Shown here piece after piece: positions 9,546-20,299 of a DNA stretch of 64,000 nucleotides. The stretch comes from Ahaetulla prasina (lineage: Eukaryota; Chordata; Lepidosauria; Squamata; Colubridae). The number at the start of each line of letters is the position of its first letter. The stretch's first letter is position 1. A model generated the notes under the pieces. It did no database searches. It saw only the letters and a list, made by a program, of their open reading frames with translations, and was not told the origin of the DNA. Both the position numbers and the translations under genes were made by a program. Where the stretch lies: the NCBI RefSeq assembly GCF_028640845.1, contig NC_080540.1, positions 50,698,561 through 50,762,560 of the forward strand, in the 5' to 3' direction.

Positions 9546-10939
9546 ACACACCAAAAAACCACCCTTCTTGATTTTTTTGATGCTGTTTTCTCAATCCTTG
9601 GAGAACTTTTGCCTGTCTGAATGAGCTCACCTGAAGCTGCCTTATACAGTACTGTGTGACTGTTGCTACTCTCCAGGGTTTGGCATCAGACCGAGGGCAG
9701 GAGACTGAAACTAGGATTGTGGGATATTTTACCAAGGGTGGCCTTTCTTTCTCCTCCCCTCCCCCCTTTTTTTGCAAGGTGCACTGATAATGTCTTTTTT
9801 TTTTCAAATCAGCAAAAGGAAAATAAGCGTCACCTAACTATTCCATAGCCTCCCCCCCCCCCCCGTAAACAAACATGCCTTAGCAACACGGTGCCCTCTG
9901 GGCATTGGCCTATGAATCTTGTCCCCTATATAGTCCCTCTCATCCCTTGACCCCATGACTAGGACCTTGCTCAATAAGGAGGCTTGGAGGAGAAGGAACT
10001 CAGGCCTTCTTCCTTGGCTGGGAGGAGAACGTTTGCTAAGAGTGGGGAGAATTAATCACAGGGAGGTGAAAAGCTGGGTTGCCTTGGGGTGAAAAACGTT
10101 TGGCAACACATTGCAAAGATCTGTCGCTGCCCAAGAGCGAAGCCTGTGAGCGGGGAAGGAATGCCAGCAACTGCTTTGCATGTGACAGCTGCACAAGGAG
10201 AATATTGAAGTGTTTCCTGCTGAGGGGGATACCCGAAGGAGAGTCCGCAGTTGGAGTGATGCTTTGTTAATTACATGATGGGCTTTTTGAATCAAGAGCC
10301 TGTAAGAACTCCAAAGCCTGGAAATACCTTTCTTTTCTGAACAGGAGAGGGCTCAGATGACCCGCCAAAAGATAGACAATCCTTCAAAGGGAAAATATGG
10401 GCTATTTGCATTTCCAACCTTAGGAGGGAGATGGCTGCCAGGCTTTCTTTACCATGCATTTTCAAAGTAGGTGCATGGCCACCGCCATTGTGATTTTCAG
10501 TGAAGGAAATTAGCTTAACCACAACCACAAAATGGTGGTCTTAAACACTCCTCCTTTAGAAAGAGATAGAGGTTCCTTTTCAAGAGCTTTCATTTCTCTC
10601 CTTTGATTTCTCCCCGAAAAACAGCCCTGAGGTTTTCCAAGGCCAACAAGTGTTTCATCACAATGAGCACATTACCAGAACACACTTTTTCCCCCACATG
10701 GAGACGAGGCTCTGAGTCAGAGATTAGTAGCCATGAAATGGTGATGCACGATACATACGGATTGTACAAACACGCAGAAAGAATCTGTCTACCTACAAGC
10801 CTGTGACAGATTCACATATTGCACTAAGGTATGTTGATTTTATTCCTGAGAGCTGGAAATTAGCCTTCTGAAATTCCTGAAGCTAAGCAAGATGCAAATG
10901 AGAGAGTAAACAAGTACGTAAGCCACAGTTCTCTGAGTT
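9546..10939. other. No recognised gene
   Basis: Mostly unique sequence. It has a T-run near 9795, a C-run at about 9851-9864 and low-complexity patches. No frame has a recognisable domain. Confidence 0.4.
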
Positions 10940-10947
10940 CATTAAGG

Positions 10948-11117
10948 CAGTGGTTCTTAGCCTGTGGGTTCGTGGATCCCTGGGTGTGTGTGTGGCGAGA
11001 TGTCATCACAAGGGTCCACAAAGCCTTGAAGAAATGTTATGATTTAAATCTTGATTTAAATCTTGAGGGTATTTAAAAGGGGTCCATAGTGGAGAAAAGA
11101 ACCATTGAGAACCATTG
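10948..11117. mobile_element. hAT (Charlie-like) MITE, CAGTGGTTCTCAACC type
   Basis: The left end is CAGTGGTTCTTAGCCTGTGG and the right end on the minus strand is CAATGGTTCTCAATGG. A perfect 8-bp duplication, cattaagg, flanks it at 10940-10947 and 11118-11125. The 170-bp interior includes an internal 'gatttaaatctt' duplication. Non-coding. Confidence 0.9.
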
Positions 11118-11261
11118 CATTAAGGCATTCATAGCGGTTGTATTTTCATAGCACCATATAAGAAATAAGGCACTTTATGGTTTAATATCATGCCATGTCA
11201 TATAGCAACCAGCCAATGATAATCAAACTCATCAATTCCAACTGCTTTCACCTCAGGAATC

Positions 11262-11345
11262 TTATGTTTTATTTATTTATTTAATTAATTAATTTATTTA
11301 ATTTCTATGCCACCTATCTCCCCTACAAGGCGACTCTGGGTGCCA
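11262..11345 (-). mobile_element. L2-like 3' tail fragment
   Basis: A (TTTA)n stretch followed by 'tttctatgccacctatctcc' and 'gcgactctgggtgcc', the inverted 3' tail of an old L2-type LINE or its SINE. Similar short pieces lie at 14601-14670 and 15421-15500. Confidence 0.45.
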
Positions 11346-11590
11346 ATAGAGGTTTCGTATCAATGTATTTTAATTTTTTTTTTCTAAGCTAGGCACTTCA
11401 GTTAAAAGTGTTCAGGTAGCACCTAGGGATCTCTTGCACTAATTGATTGAGGAAGAAGCATTTATCATCCTTTCTTTTCTCCAACTGTGAGAAGAATCTT
11501 TTTAAAAAAGTTTCTGCTAGAAGTGGAAAATAGCTAACTTACAGCATACTATGCATGTAAACTACTCTTGCCATCACCAGGATCAGCGGT

Positions 11591-11950
11591 ACAGGTAATC
11601 CTCACTGAACAACTGATCATTTTACGACTGTTCAAAGTTGCAACAGTCACAGAATGGGTCCTTTATAGCTTGTAAAGCATCCCCAGCTATCGTAAATGGT
11701 CATGCCTACTTCCTGTAGTCGCATGGCCACACGTTGGGTGGGTCAGATTTATGACCCATTGTGGCATTCTGTGGTTACATGACCATGATTCATGCTGCTT
11801 TTTGCCAGTTTGCGGTATGTTTTGCCAGCTTCTAGCAAAAATGTGCATTCAAATGAATGGGTTTGGCCCAGGGAAAAAGGCTGGAAAATTACTTCTGGTC
11901 CCAAGGATGCCTTGACTTATCACCATAATGACATGAACAGTTTTGATTAT
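11591..11950. mobile_element. Tigger-like DNA element fragment
   Basis: It starts TA followed by CAGGTAATCCTCACTG, a typical left terminus of squamate Tigger-like MITEs. The interior 'catttacgactgttcaaag'-like text fits. The matching right terminus is absent, so it is truncated or heavily decayed. Confidence 0.5.
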
Positions 11951-11999
11951 CAGTTGATGTCTATCTGTAGTATGGGTATGTTAATAATCTCAGGTCTCT

Positions 12000-12298
12000 G
12001 ACAATTTGCCACCACCAACTCACTGCAGGACAATTCACTGCAGGACAAAAGTTTCACTAATATTAAAGAAATAGTGGAAAAGGAACATTAAAGAAAGGAT
12101 GTAAAAGGTGAATGAAATGTGAATGGCAAAAATTAACATATTTTTTATTTATTTTAAATCATTTAATAGAATTGTTAAATTGTCCTGCAGTGAGTTTCCA
12201 ACAGTGAGATGGTCATGGCAAGTTGTCTTGCAGCAAGTTGGCCATGGTGTGTTGGCCACGGCTAGTTGGCCGCAGTGAGCTGGCTGTGGCAAGTTGTC
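12000..12298. mobile_element. MITE with GACAACTTGCC inverted termini
   Basis: The first 27 bases (12000-12026) and the complement of 12272-12298 agree at 23 of 27 positions. The interior right half repeats 'aagttg(g/t)cc' and 'gcagtgag' motifs several times. I see no target duplication, so the superfamily is open. Confidence 0.5.
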
Positions 12299-12550
12299 CC
12301 GTTCCAAATAATGTCTAGTAATGATCTTAGACAGTAGCAGCCAGTTAGAATGAACACTAATAATTTGGATGAGAAAGATTTTGCATGGACAATAAAGGGA
12401 TTGCCATTCACATTGTCCTCTGCTCAATGTCGTTGCTAAGGTTAAATCTGAAGAAACAGCTTAGAAAAGTCTACTTAGGAAGCAGCTCAGGATCAGAAGT
12501 TCCAATGCTATTTTCAATTCCTTAGTAGAAGACTAACATCTAGGCATGAT

Positions 12551-12617
12551 CCTTCCTTCCTTCCTTCCTTCCTTCCTTCCTTCCTTCCTTCCTTCCTTCC
12601 TTCCTTCCTTCCTTCCT
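12551..12617. repeat. (CCTT)n microsatellite
   Basis: About 16 uninterrupted CTTC-type units. Confidence 0.95.
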
Positions 12618-13165
12618 CTTACAATAATTTACTGCTAAATCACATCCAAGCTCAGAACAGTGAAATCAAAAGTAGGTCAGGGTTTCTCAGTTTTATATTT
12701 GTTCTATTCCAGGAGTCGGCTGATTATCCCACTTCCTATGATTTTCTGACCCCTTATTGAACTTCTTGACTTTCCAACTAACCTTTTACTTGGATTACAA
12801 TCATTTTCTTCACTGCCAAATTATAGGTAAGTATAGCTGAAACGGTCAAAGCAAGTGGATGGAATTCCATATGAGTAGACACACAGACTATATCCAGAGA
12901 TAGATAACAAAGCTATTTTTGGGGATTCTGAAACAAGGGTTCTTCATTTAAATATTAAATATGGGTTATCTATTCCAATACTGATGCAAGAGCTGAAGCC
13001 AATTGTGAAAACCGTTCTTAAAACATGGTTAAATACAATCTGAAAATCCTAGCATACTATGTTTTAATAGTATGCAGAGATAACAGATAGAGGCAATGTT
13101 AATTTATTGTTTTAATGCTCTAATGTTTTATATTGTCATTTTTTATCTTCTTGTAAGTCATCTCA

Positions 13166-13441
13166 GGGCCGCGGTGTGGCTCAGGCTGTAAGAAGCCTGT
13201 TATTAAAACACAGCTGCCTGCAATTACTGCAGGTTCTAGTCCCACCAGGTCCAAGGTTGACTCAGCCTTCCATCCTTTATAAGGTAGGTAAATGAGGACC
13301 CAGATTGTTGGGGGGGCAATAAGTTGACTTTGTAAATATACAAATAGAATGAGACTATTGTCTTACACACTGTAAGCCTCCCTGAGTCTTCGGAGAAGGG
13401 CGGGATATAAATGTAAACAAAACAAAACAAAACAAAACAAT
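13166..13441 (+). mobile_element. tRNA-derived SINE (MIR/CORE-like body, L2-like tail)
   Basis: Same family as 9283-9545. The head begins 'ggccgcggtgtggctcag'; the box B region 'ggttctagtcc' has one change from consensus; the body and hairpin tail are complete. It ends in an (AAACA)n tail at 13416-13440. Confidence 0.85.
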
Positions 13442-14600
13442 CTCGAGTTGTTTGAAAGCAAAATGGGTGGCATTTAAATTTAATAAACAAACCAGCAAAC
13501 CATAGAGCAGAAGTGAAATATCCATGGGCATAATAACTGGGGTTGCGGGAAGCTATGGCTCCCTAACAGCTGGGCAGGTACGTATTTCTCTCCCCTATAA
13601 TAGAGGGTCTAACGCTTTCCAACATGAAATTTGTAAAGCGGGAAGCGAACCTGCAGAAAGGACTTGCAACTGCTCTTAGCAACAGAAGAGCAGTTCACAG
13701 AAAGAACAACTCTTACGTTGTGTGGTGTTTTGCAAACAGCCAAGCAGCAGGGAGTTTCTGAAGAATCTGTTTGCTTCTTACAGGCAGAACTGTTTAGTCA
13801 TTTATTATGAGTGAGTGCATTTGTGTTTGCATGTGACCAGAGATGGGAGATCTGGAAGAAATGAGTGGACATGATTGAAACTTTGGGGGGTGGGGGTGGA
13901 ATTAAAGACTCATACTGACCCTTGCATGAGCTTCTAGGCAACTAATCTTGCCCTGATCCTATCTTACAAGGGTGGGTCCCATTTCACTTTCTTTTAACTG
14001 TGCTTTCCTGATTCAGTCTCCACTCCCTAGTCCAGACATGCTTTACTAAGGATGTCAAAGGCCCACAACAAGCCTCTCCTTTGCATTGATTTCTGCATGC
14101 CAGAGATTTGGACTGGGTGCAGCTCACAAAAAAAAAAAAAAAAGCCATTGTGGATAACAGACGGGTGAGCAGAGTTCTTGGAAACCACTCCTAGTGCACA
14201 CATACCCACAGAGACATGCTGAAATGGTTATTCAAATCACAGTGAGGGTGAGGTCTCAGAATGTTTGGCAGTTACACCCAATGTGTGAGAAAAGATTTAC
14301 AGTCAAGGGAAGGTGTTCTTGGTAAAATAGCAAGGAAAGAGCTAAGATTGAATTTAGGGCATTGGTTTGACAGAGTCCCTGCCTGCAATCCCCTTCCAGT
14401 TCATCTCCTCTCCTTGCTTAACTGAGATAATACACGGAGAACATTCGTTTCACTAATCCATTCTCAACCAAAGGTTGCCTTTCAGGAAGTCCCTAGTGAC
14501 CTTTAAGTTGTACTTTGGGGTTCTACCCTTGAATCATTTTATTGCAGCAAAAGCTTCGGATTATCTTCTTTCCCCGGCATCATGTTAATGTAGCTGTTCT
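13442..14600. other. No recognised gene
   Basis: Unique-looking sequence with a 15-base A-run near 14128. No frame with a domain and no clear repeat end. Confidence 0.4.
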
Positions 14601-14689
14601 TATTCATCAAATTATTTATTAAATTTATTTGCTGCTGATCTCGCCATGTGGCGACTCCTAAGGTCCGTGAACAAGCAGCACCTCTTACT

Positions 14690-15056
14690 TAAAGGTAAAG
14701 ATAAAGGTTCCCCTAGCACGTATGTGCTAGTCGTTGCCGACTCTAGGGGGCGGTGCTCATCTCCATTTCAAAGCCGAAGAGCCAGCGCTGTCTGAAGACA
14801 TCTCCGTGGTCATGTGGCCGGCATGACTCAATGCCAAAGGCTCACGGAATGCTGTTACCTTCCCACCAAAGGTGGTCCCTATTTTTTCTACTTGCATTTT
14901 TACATGCTTTCGAAACTGCTAGGTTGGCAGAAGCTGGGATAAGTAACGGGAGCTCACCCCGTTACATGGCAGCACTAAGGATTCGAACCACTGAGCTGCC
15001 AACCTTTCGATTGACAAGCTCAACGTCCTAGCCCCTGAGCCACCACGTCCCTTTTA
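14690..15056 (-). mobile_element. Sauria (Squam1-type) SINE
   Basis: On the minus strand it starts 'gggacgtggtggctcag'. Box A TGGCTCAGGGG (15032-15042) and box B GGTTCGAATCC (14980-14990) are both intact. The squamate-specific body follows, with 'ccacctttggtgggaag' and 'catgtggccggcatgac' seen in complement, and then a BovB-like tail 'cctttatctttacctt'. Close to full length. Sauria SINEs depend on the BovB LINE. Confidence 0.95.
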
Positions 15057-15420
15057 CCTAACTTATCTTTTACCTAACTTACCATTAGCCATTTTCCAAG
15101 TGATGTAGAAGTAGAATATGATAGCCATAAATACAGCCTTGCTTCTTCTACTTCTTCCCCTTATCACTACACAATGCCTGCAGGCAAAGTCTGTGCTTCC
15201 ACTCCCAACAGCAATCACCACTCTGTGGAGATGGAGAAACAATGTTTTCAGCATCCAGCAAAAATACACAGAGTAGATTCAAGATTTTGCTTGAGTGTAC
15301 TTTCCCTACTATCATATGTGATGAGGGCCTTCAGTTGAAATAATTTTAAAAGGGAGCTGGACAAAATTCTAAGAGTCAGTATTCAACGACAACTAATCTC
15401 AAAGGATGTTTTCTACCATG

Positions 15421-15500
15421 TTTATTTTTATTTTATTTATTTATTTATTAAATTTATATGCTGCCCATCTCCTTTTCAAGAGTGACTCTTGGTAGTTATC
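15421..15500 (-). mobile_element. L2-like 3' tail fragment
   Basis: (TTTA)n followed by 'tatatgctgcccatctcc' and 'gagtgactcttgg', the inverted 3' end of an old L2-type element. Confidence 0.45.
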
Positions 15501-15681
15501 TTAAAGATCCATTGCCATGAAGCAACAGTGGTGGAAGGCTATCACCCTCCTATCCATGCTTATGATTTGCCTCAATGCCCCTTGTTGGCCAATGCAAGAC
15601 ATGAAATGCTAGACTCAAGAATCTTTGGCCTGGTTTAGCAGGCCTTTTCTTAAGTTTTAATGAGAATATATTCCTACTGTA

Positions 15682-15754
15682 TAGTAGTGGGTTTCAAAAT
15701 TTTTTGCTACCGGTTCTGTGAGTGTGGCTTATGGGTGTGGCAAACCCATCTCTG
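15682..15754. mobile_element. Minimal hAT MITE, ACCGGTTC family
   Basis: A 73-bp copy with ends TAGTAGTGGGTTTCAAAA and (minus) CAGAGATGGGTTTGCC. A perfect 8-bp duplication, ctactgta, flanks it at 15674-15681 and 15755-15762. Subterminal 'taccggttctg' identifies the family. Confidence 0.85.
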
Positions 15755-15770
15755 CTACTGTACAATTATT

Positions 15771-15962
15771 CAATATTGTAGCTCAGGGTTAAAATGAAAG
15801 GATCCCTGGTGCTTTCTGAACTTGGTTGCTTTCTTGCAGATGTTTCATCACACAGACCGGGTAACATCATCAGCAATTTACCAGCACTGATGAGATTACC
15901 TAGTTTGGGTAATAAAACATCTGCAAGAAAACAACCAAACTCAGAGAACACCAAGGATCCAT
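15771..15962. mobile_element. Penelope-like pLTR hairpin insertion with hammerhead-like arms
   Basis: Two arms, 15799-15874 (minus) and 15885-15960 (plus), are inverted copies of the same unit: 'ctgatga', a stem-forming stretch, 'gaaac(g/a)tctgcaag', then 'aacaaccaa' and 'caccaaggatcc'. A 13-bp direct repeat, ctgtacaattatt, flanks the insertion at 15758-15770 and 15963-15975. No coding sequence remains. Confidence 0.6.
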
Positions 15963-15975
15963 CTGTACAATTATT

Positions 15976-16533
15976 ACTCTTACTGAGTAAATTTCTGCCC
16001 TTCTTCTCTGATTTCCACCCCCCCACCCCCCACCCACCCCCACCCGCATCTTATCTGGAAAAATATATAGTTTACAGGTTGGAGACAGTGGCTTCTGCTT
16101 TTCTGTGCAGAGAGAAGATTGGGAGTGCCTATTCGCATTTCACAGGGTTGACCCTTAGCAAAATACTTGAAAGATGAGATGACAAGGAGTTAAGTCCTCT
16201 TGTTTGCGGAATCCCTGCGTTATCTGATAGGGCAAGGGCCAGGAATAGCAGCACCACTGCTTGTTCTAATGAGGAAAGTTCTGAGTGCAAAGCTTAAATC
16301 ACAGGCTGTGGTGGCTGATTCAGAAAGAGATCTCAGGGTCATGGCTAAGTGGAAATGTGAACAAAACTGAAGGAGAGATTAAATGTAGTAATATTGTGTT
16401 AAAAATAATTAACCAACACGATAATGCCATCATGCAAATATACATTTGGAATATTATGATCCTTCTAATTTCCCAAACTCCAAAAAAAAAATATGTAATG
16501 ATAGGATTGCAGATTTTTTTAGCAGGTTGTAGC
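15976..16533. other. No recognised gene
   Basis: It includes a C-rich low-complexity stretch at 16017-16047. Frames at 16285-16686 have no domain and run into a hAT. Confidence 0.4.
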
Positions 16534-16541
16534 AAGTCTTT

Positions 16542-16785
16542 CAGTGGTGGGATTCAACATTTTTTACTACCGGTTCTATGGGCATGGCTTGGCTTAGTGA
16601 ACTTGACAAGGGAAGGATACTATAAAATCTCCATTCCCTCCCCACTTCAGGGGAAGGTTGGGACTCGGGAGGCAGAAAATAGATAGGAGCCAGTCAAAGA
16701 TGGTATTTACCAGTTCTCTAAACTACTCAAAATTTCCACCACCGGTTCTCCAGAACTGATCAAAACCTGCTGAATATCACCTCTG
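16542..16785. mobile_element. hAT MITE, ACCGGTTC family
   Basis: The left end is CAGTGGTGGGATTCAACATT and the right end (minus) is CAGAGGTGATATTCAGCAGG. The flanking 8-mers aagtcttt (16534-16541) and aaatcttt (16786-16793) agree at 7 of 8. 'ctaccggttct' on the left and 'accaccggttctcc' on the right are subterminal. 244 bp, non-coding. Confidence 0.85.
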
Positions 16786-16793
16786 AAATCTTT

Positions 16794-17480
16794 TAAGTAC
16801 GTTTCAGTTTTTCAACCTGGAAAACAAAAACAACTAAAAGAAGTTATTACTGAGTCCTCTAAAAGATAGTATTGTTAGGGTGAATTGAGTATAAAATTTG
16901 TCCCTCTCTCATGATGTGAGAGCCTGGAATCTTTCAGGGAAACTATTTTTTAAAGAAATTAGGCAAACAAAACATGCAGTTCTTTACATGGTATAACTAT
17001 AAACTCTGGGATTCACTGACACAAGCTATGGGGTAGCCACCAGCGCAATGACTCTCTAATATGCCGATGAGCTTTCAATTACTTCCTTTCAAAGAAAATC
17101 CCATTTGGAACTATTTCCCTGGGTTTTCTTACTGTTTAAAGAAGATATTAATAATTTTAGTTTCAAAATGTATTTGAACCATTTGTCTGTAGAAATACTG
17201 ATTATTTTGATTTGTTCTAGACTTCTAAAACATTTGTATGGTGAAACCCCTTTTGCTAAAAAGGAGAGTTCTGCTTTTAAAAAAATGAAAGTTTGTCACT
17301 CAGATGCTATTGAAAACAATTAAAAATGGTAAGAGTTGAAAGGCATCCCCTCTCGGTGTAGGATTCATCCCTGAAAGATGACCATCCAGCCTCTGAAGAC
17401 ATCTACCAAAGGAGAACTCATCATGTCATGTGGCAGCCTTGCGGTTGACAGCTCATATTATCAGGAAGGTCTGGCTGAGG
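16794..17480. other. No recognised feature
   Basis: A/T-rich unique-looking sequence with no domain-bearing frame. Confidence 0.4.
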
Positions 17481-18820
17481 TTTTGCTTGACACTCCTTTC
17501 TTACAGTTTTAATATGGTTTTAACCCACTGGCTCTAGTCCTGTCCTCTGGGACTACATAAAATAAGTCCATTCCCTTTTATTTTCAGATATTCGAAGATT
17601 ACTATCATATCTGCCTTTAATCATCTTTTCTGCAGGCTAATTATACCCAAACCCTTCAATAATACCTCATAAGTCTTGTTTTCAGATCCTTCATCTTGGT
17701 AGTTCTCCTCTCAGCTTTCAGGTCTGTGGTGCCCAGAAATACTGGACATAATATTTCAGACAGAGGAGAGTGGTAAAAAATCACATCCCAAGGGTCTAGA
17801 TTCTGTGCTCCTATAAATGCAATGCAAGATAATATCTGTCTTTTTAGCAGCTGCATTACAGAGCTGACTTTTATTTAACTTGAGATCATCATGGCCATCC
17901 TGATTTTGTTCATAAGGACTTCTACCGAGCTTGTTCCTTTCCTTCTTATACTCAGGTCTTCTATTTCCCCCCACATGGTGAAAGTTTATTTCTCTCTATT
18001 AAGTTCCATCTTATTCATAGTCCAATGCTCAAGCCTTTCTGGATTGCTTTGAATCTTCACTCCTATTTCTAAAGTGGTAGCAATGCCTATCAGGTTTCTG
18101 TCCTCTGCAATCTGGAACTGCGCCGTCTGAGGTCTGATCTAAGCATAGTACACAAAATTGTCTGCTATAATGTTTTAGCTGTCAATGACTTCTTCAGCTT
18201 CAACCTCAATAATACACGGGCAAACAATCGATACAAACTCAAGGTAAACCTCTCCAAACTCGATTGCAGAAAATACGACTTCAGCAACAGAGTGGTCATC
18301 GGCAACAGAGTGGTCATCGGCTGGAATGCTCTACCCAACTCCATTGTTACACCCTCAAACCCTCACAGCTTCAACCTTAAACTGTCTACCGTGGACCTCC
18401 CTCCATTCCTAAGAGGTCCTTAAAGGGGGCGTGCATAAGTGCACCAGCGTGCCTACCGTCCCTGCCCTACTGTCCCCATTTATTTGTATTCATTTCCTTC
18501 GTTCCTTCCATGTCTATGTTCATATTCATACCTGCTATCTTGCACATGTTTGACAAACTAATAATAAATAAATAAATAAATAAAATAAAATAAAATATTG
18601 ATGATAATGTAGAATAGTTCAATGTCAGGACAAAATCCTGTGGCACTCCTTTCAATACTTCACAAGCTGAAGTGTAGCCCTTTTGTGAAACACTTGGAAT
18701 AGGGTCATCCAGCACAAAGCATCTGGCACACAGTTTTCCATTTTATTGTTGATATTTCCCATAAACCTCAAATAATTCTGAGTTTTAGCTTTTCTGACAG
18801 TTTCTGGACACTAGCTTATA
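17481..18820 (-). mobile_element. Old CR1-type LINE fragment, split by another LINE
   Basis: On the minus strand 17656-17974 reads a decayed RT C-terminal block including LNKSQLCNAAAKKTDIILHC, the counterpart of [11 protein letters not shown] in the younger CR1 copies. The plus-strand LINE at 18106-18596 interrupts it. Text resuming after 18597 ('caaaatcctgtggcactcc') fits the next upstream part of the same old element. Multiple stops; inactive. Confidence 0.55.
18106..18596 (+). mobile_element. CR1/L3-like LINE 3' end (NPHHISD family)
   Basis: The last part of the RT protein, the block 'cgattgcagaaaatacgact' and 'ccattcctaagaggtcctta', then a 3' UTR with 'ggcgtgcataagtgcac' and an (AAAT)n/(AAAAT)n tail. 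It matches 45345-46640. An 18-bp unit, 'acagagtggtcatcggca', is tandemly doubled at about 18287-18322. Confidence 0.7.
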
Positions 18821-18844
18821 ATGTTTTTTTTGGCTACATTTCCC

Positions 18845-19415
18845 TTGGCATTCGGCTACCCTCCTTCCATTTCCTGCATATCTCTCTTTTTTTTCCTTTC
18901 TGTTTTAGAGAGTTTTGCTTATGTCCATGTTGGTCTCTTTAGATTTCTCCATTTTTTCTTTCTTGGGTTGATTTTCTTTCTTTCGATTTTAGTATCTCAT
19001 TTCAGAGAATTTCCTATCCTTTTCGGGCACTTTCTTCTTTCAGGATTTCAAGTCATTGGATCTGACCTACTTTCCCTCAGAGTTCTTTCAAATCTGCTAT
19101 TTGAAAAGTCCAGTATACATGTCTGACTCTTCTCAGTTCCTCCTCCTCTGGATTTCACAAATTTAAGGATAACTCAATCACTTTCCCCAGGGTGTGAGTC
19201 AGTAAAGTTGCTAATCTTGTTATTAAAAAACACTGGCTCTTTCAAGTGACATTCTGAGCCCAAGCCCACCATGCCTACGTCTCAGAATGAGGTCAGAGTT
19301 TTTAATCAAGCAAGAATAGCTCAGTAGTGAAGGCTTTCCAGACTGACAGGCAGTGGTTTTCTTTTTTCCCCCCTTCGCATGCCACCTTTGTTTTTTGGTA
19401 GCCGAATGCCAAGAA
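18845..19415. repeat. 17-bp inverted repeat pair
   Basis: 'cttggcattcggctacc' (about 18843-18859) is exactly complementary to 'ggtagccgaatgccaag' (about 19395-19411), about 540 bp apart. No target duplication or coding frame was seen, so it may be a decayed transposon or coincidence. Confidence 0.3.
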
Positions 19416-20084
19416 ATAAAAATCATGTTTTAAACTTTCTTTCTCATGGAAGTTCTCATAGTTGCTTTCGTTCTCTCATTGCCTCCTTTCTTGTCTCAGC
19501 TGCATATGGCAGATTGCATGCCTTCAAAACCGATAATTCTATTCTTATTAAAATCAGTAGTGCTGGCCATGATTGTTTGCTGATTTTTTACTTATTTTTT
19601 TCTGCCATAATCATAGCTAAAGGTCAGCATTTGGGGGCAACTCAATTAGTTATATGCCTCAACTGAGGCAGCACTTCTTTATCCTGACAAGACTTTTTTT
19701 CAAGTAGGAAAGGAAAGCTGGAGGCTTCTCTTTATTATTTTTTAACCACCACAGAATCAATCCGGTGTGTGTATGTTTGTGAGGCAGACACAATGACCCA
19801 GGTTGTTTCCTGGACGGATGGGCTTGAACCAGAGGTGGGCTGCTCACAGGGGTTTGGGAGAACCTCTAGCTAAGATTCAATGCAGTTCGAAGAACCCACA
19901 AATCCCACTCCTGGCTGGCCCCGCCCACCCCTATCTGCTCCTCCCAGGAGTCCCCACACAACCCATTTTGGATGCAGGTAAATGCAGGGCACGCATGGAG
20001 GCTCAGAGAGGGTGAAAAACGGGCCTACCCAAAGTTTGGGAAGGCCAGAAACAGGCCTGTTTCCGGCCTCTAGAGGGCCTCCGT

Positions 20085-20299
20085 AGCCTGGGGAGGGCAA
20101 CTAGGCCATGCTGTAGGATATAAGGGAATTCAAAAATAAAATAGTAAGGAAAGCCTCCAGAGCCTGGGGAGGGCAACTAGGCCATGCTGTAGGATATAAG
20201 GGAATTCAAAAATAAAATAGTAAGGAAAGCCTCCAGAGCCTGGGGAGGGCAACTAGGCCATGCTGTAGGATATAAGGGAATTCAAAAATAAAATAGAAA
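20085..20299. repeat. 76-bp tandem repeat, about 2.8 copies
   Basis: The unit beginning 'agcctggggagggcaac' recurs at 20085, 20161 and 20237, an exact 76-bp period. Each unit spans the junction between hAT sequence and the start of the inserted LTR ('tgtaggatataaggg'). The duplication therefore came after the LTR insertion. Confidence 0.9.
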
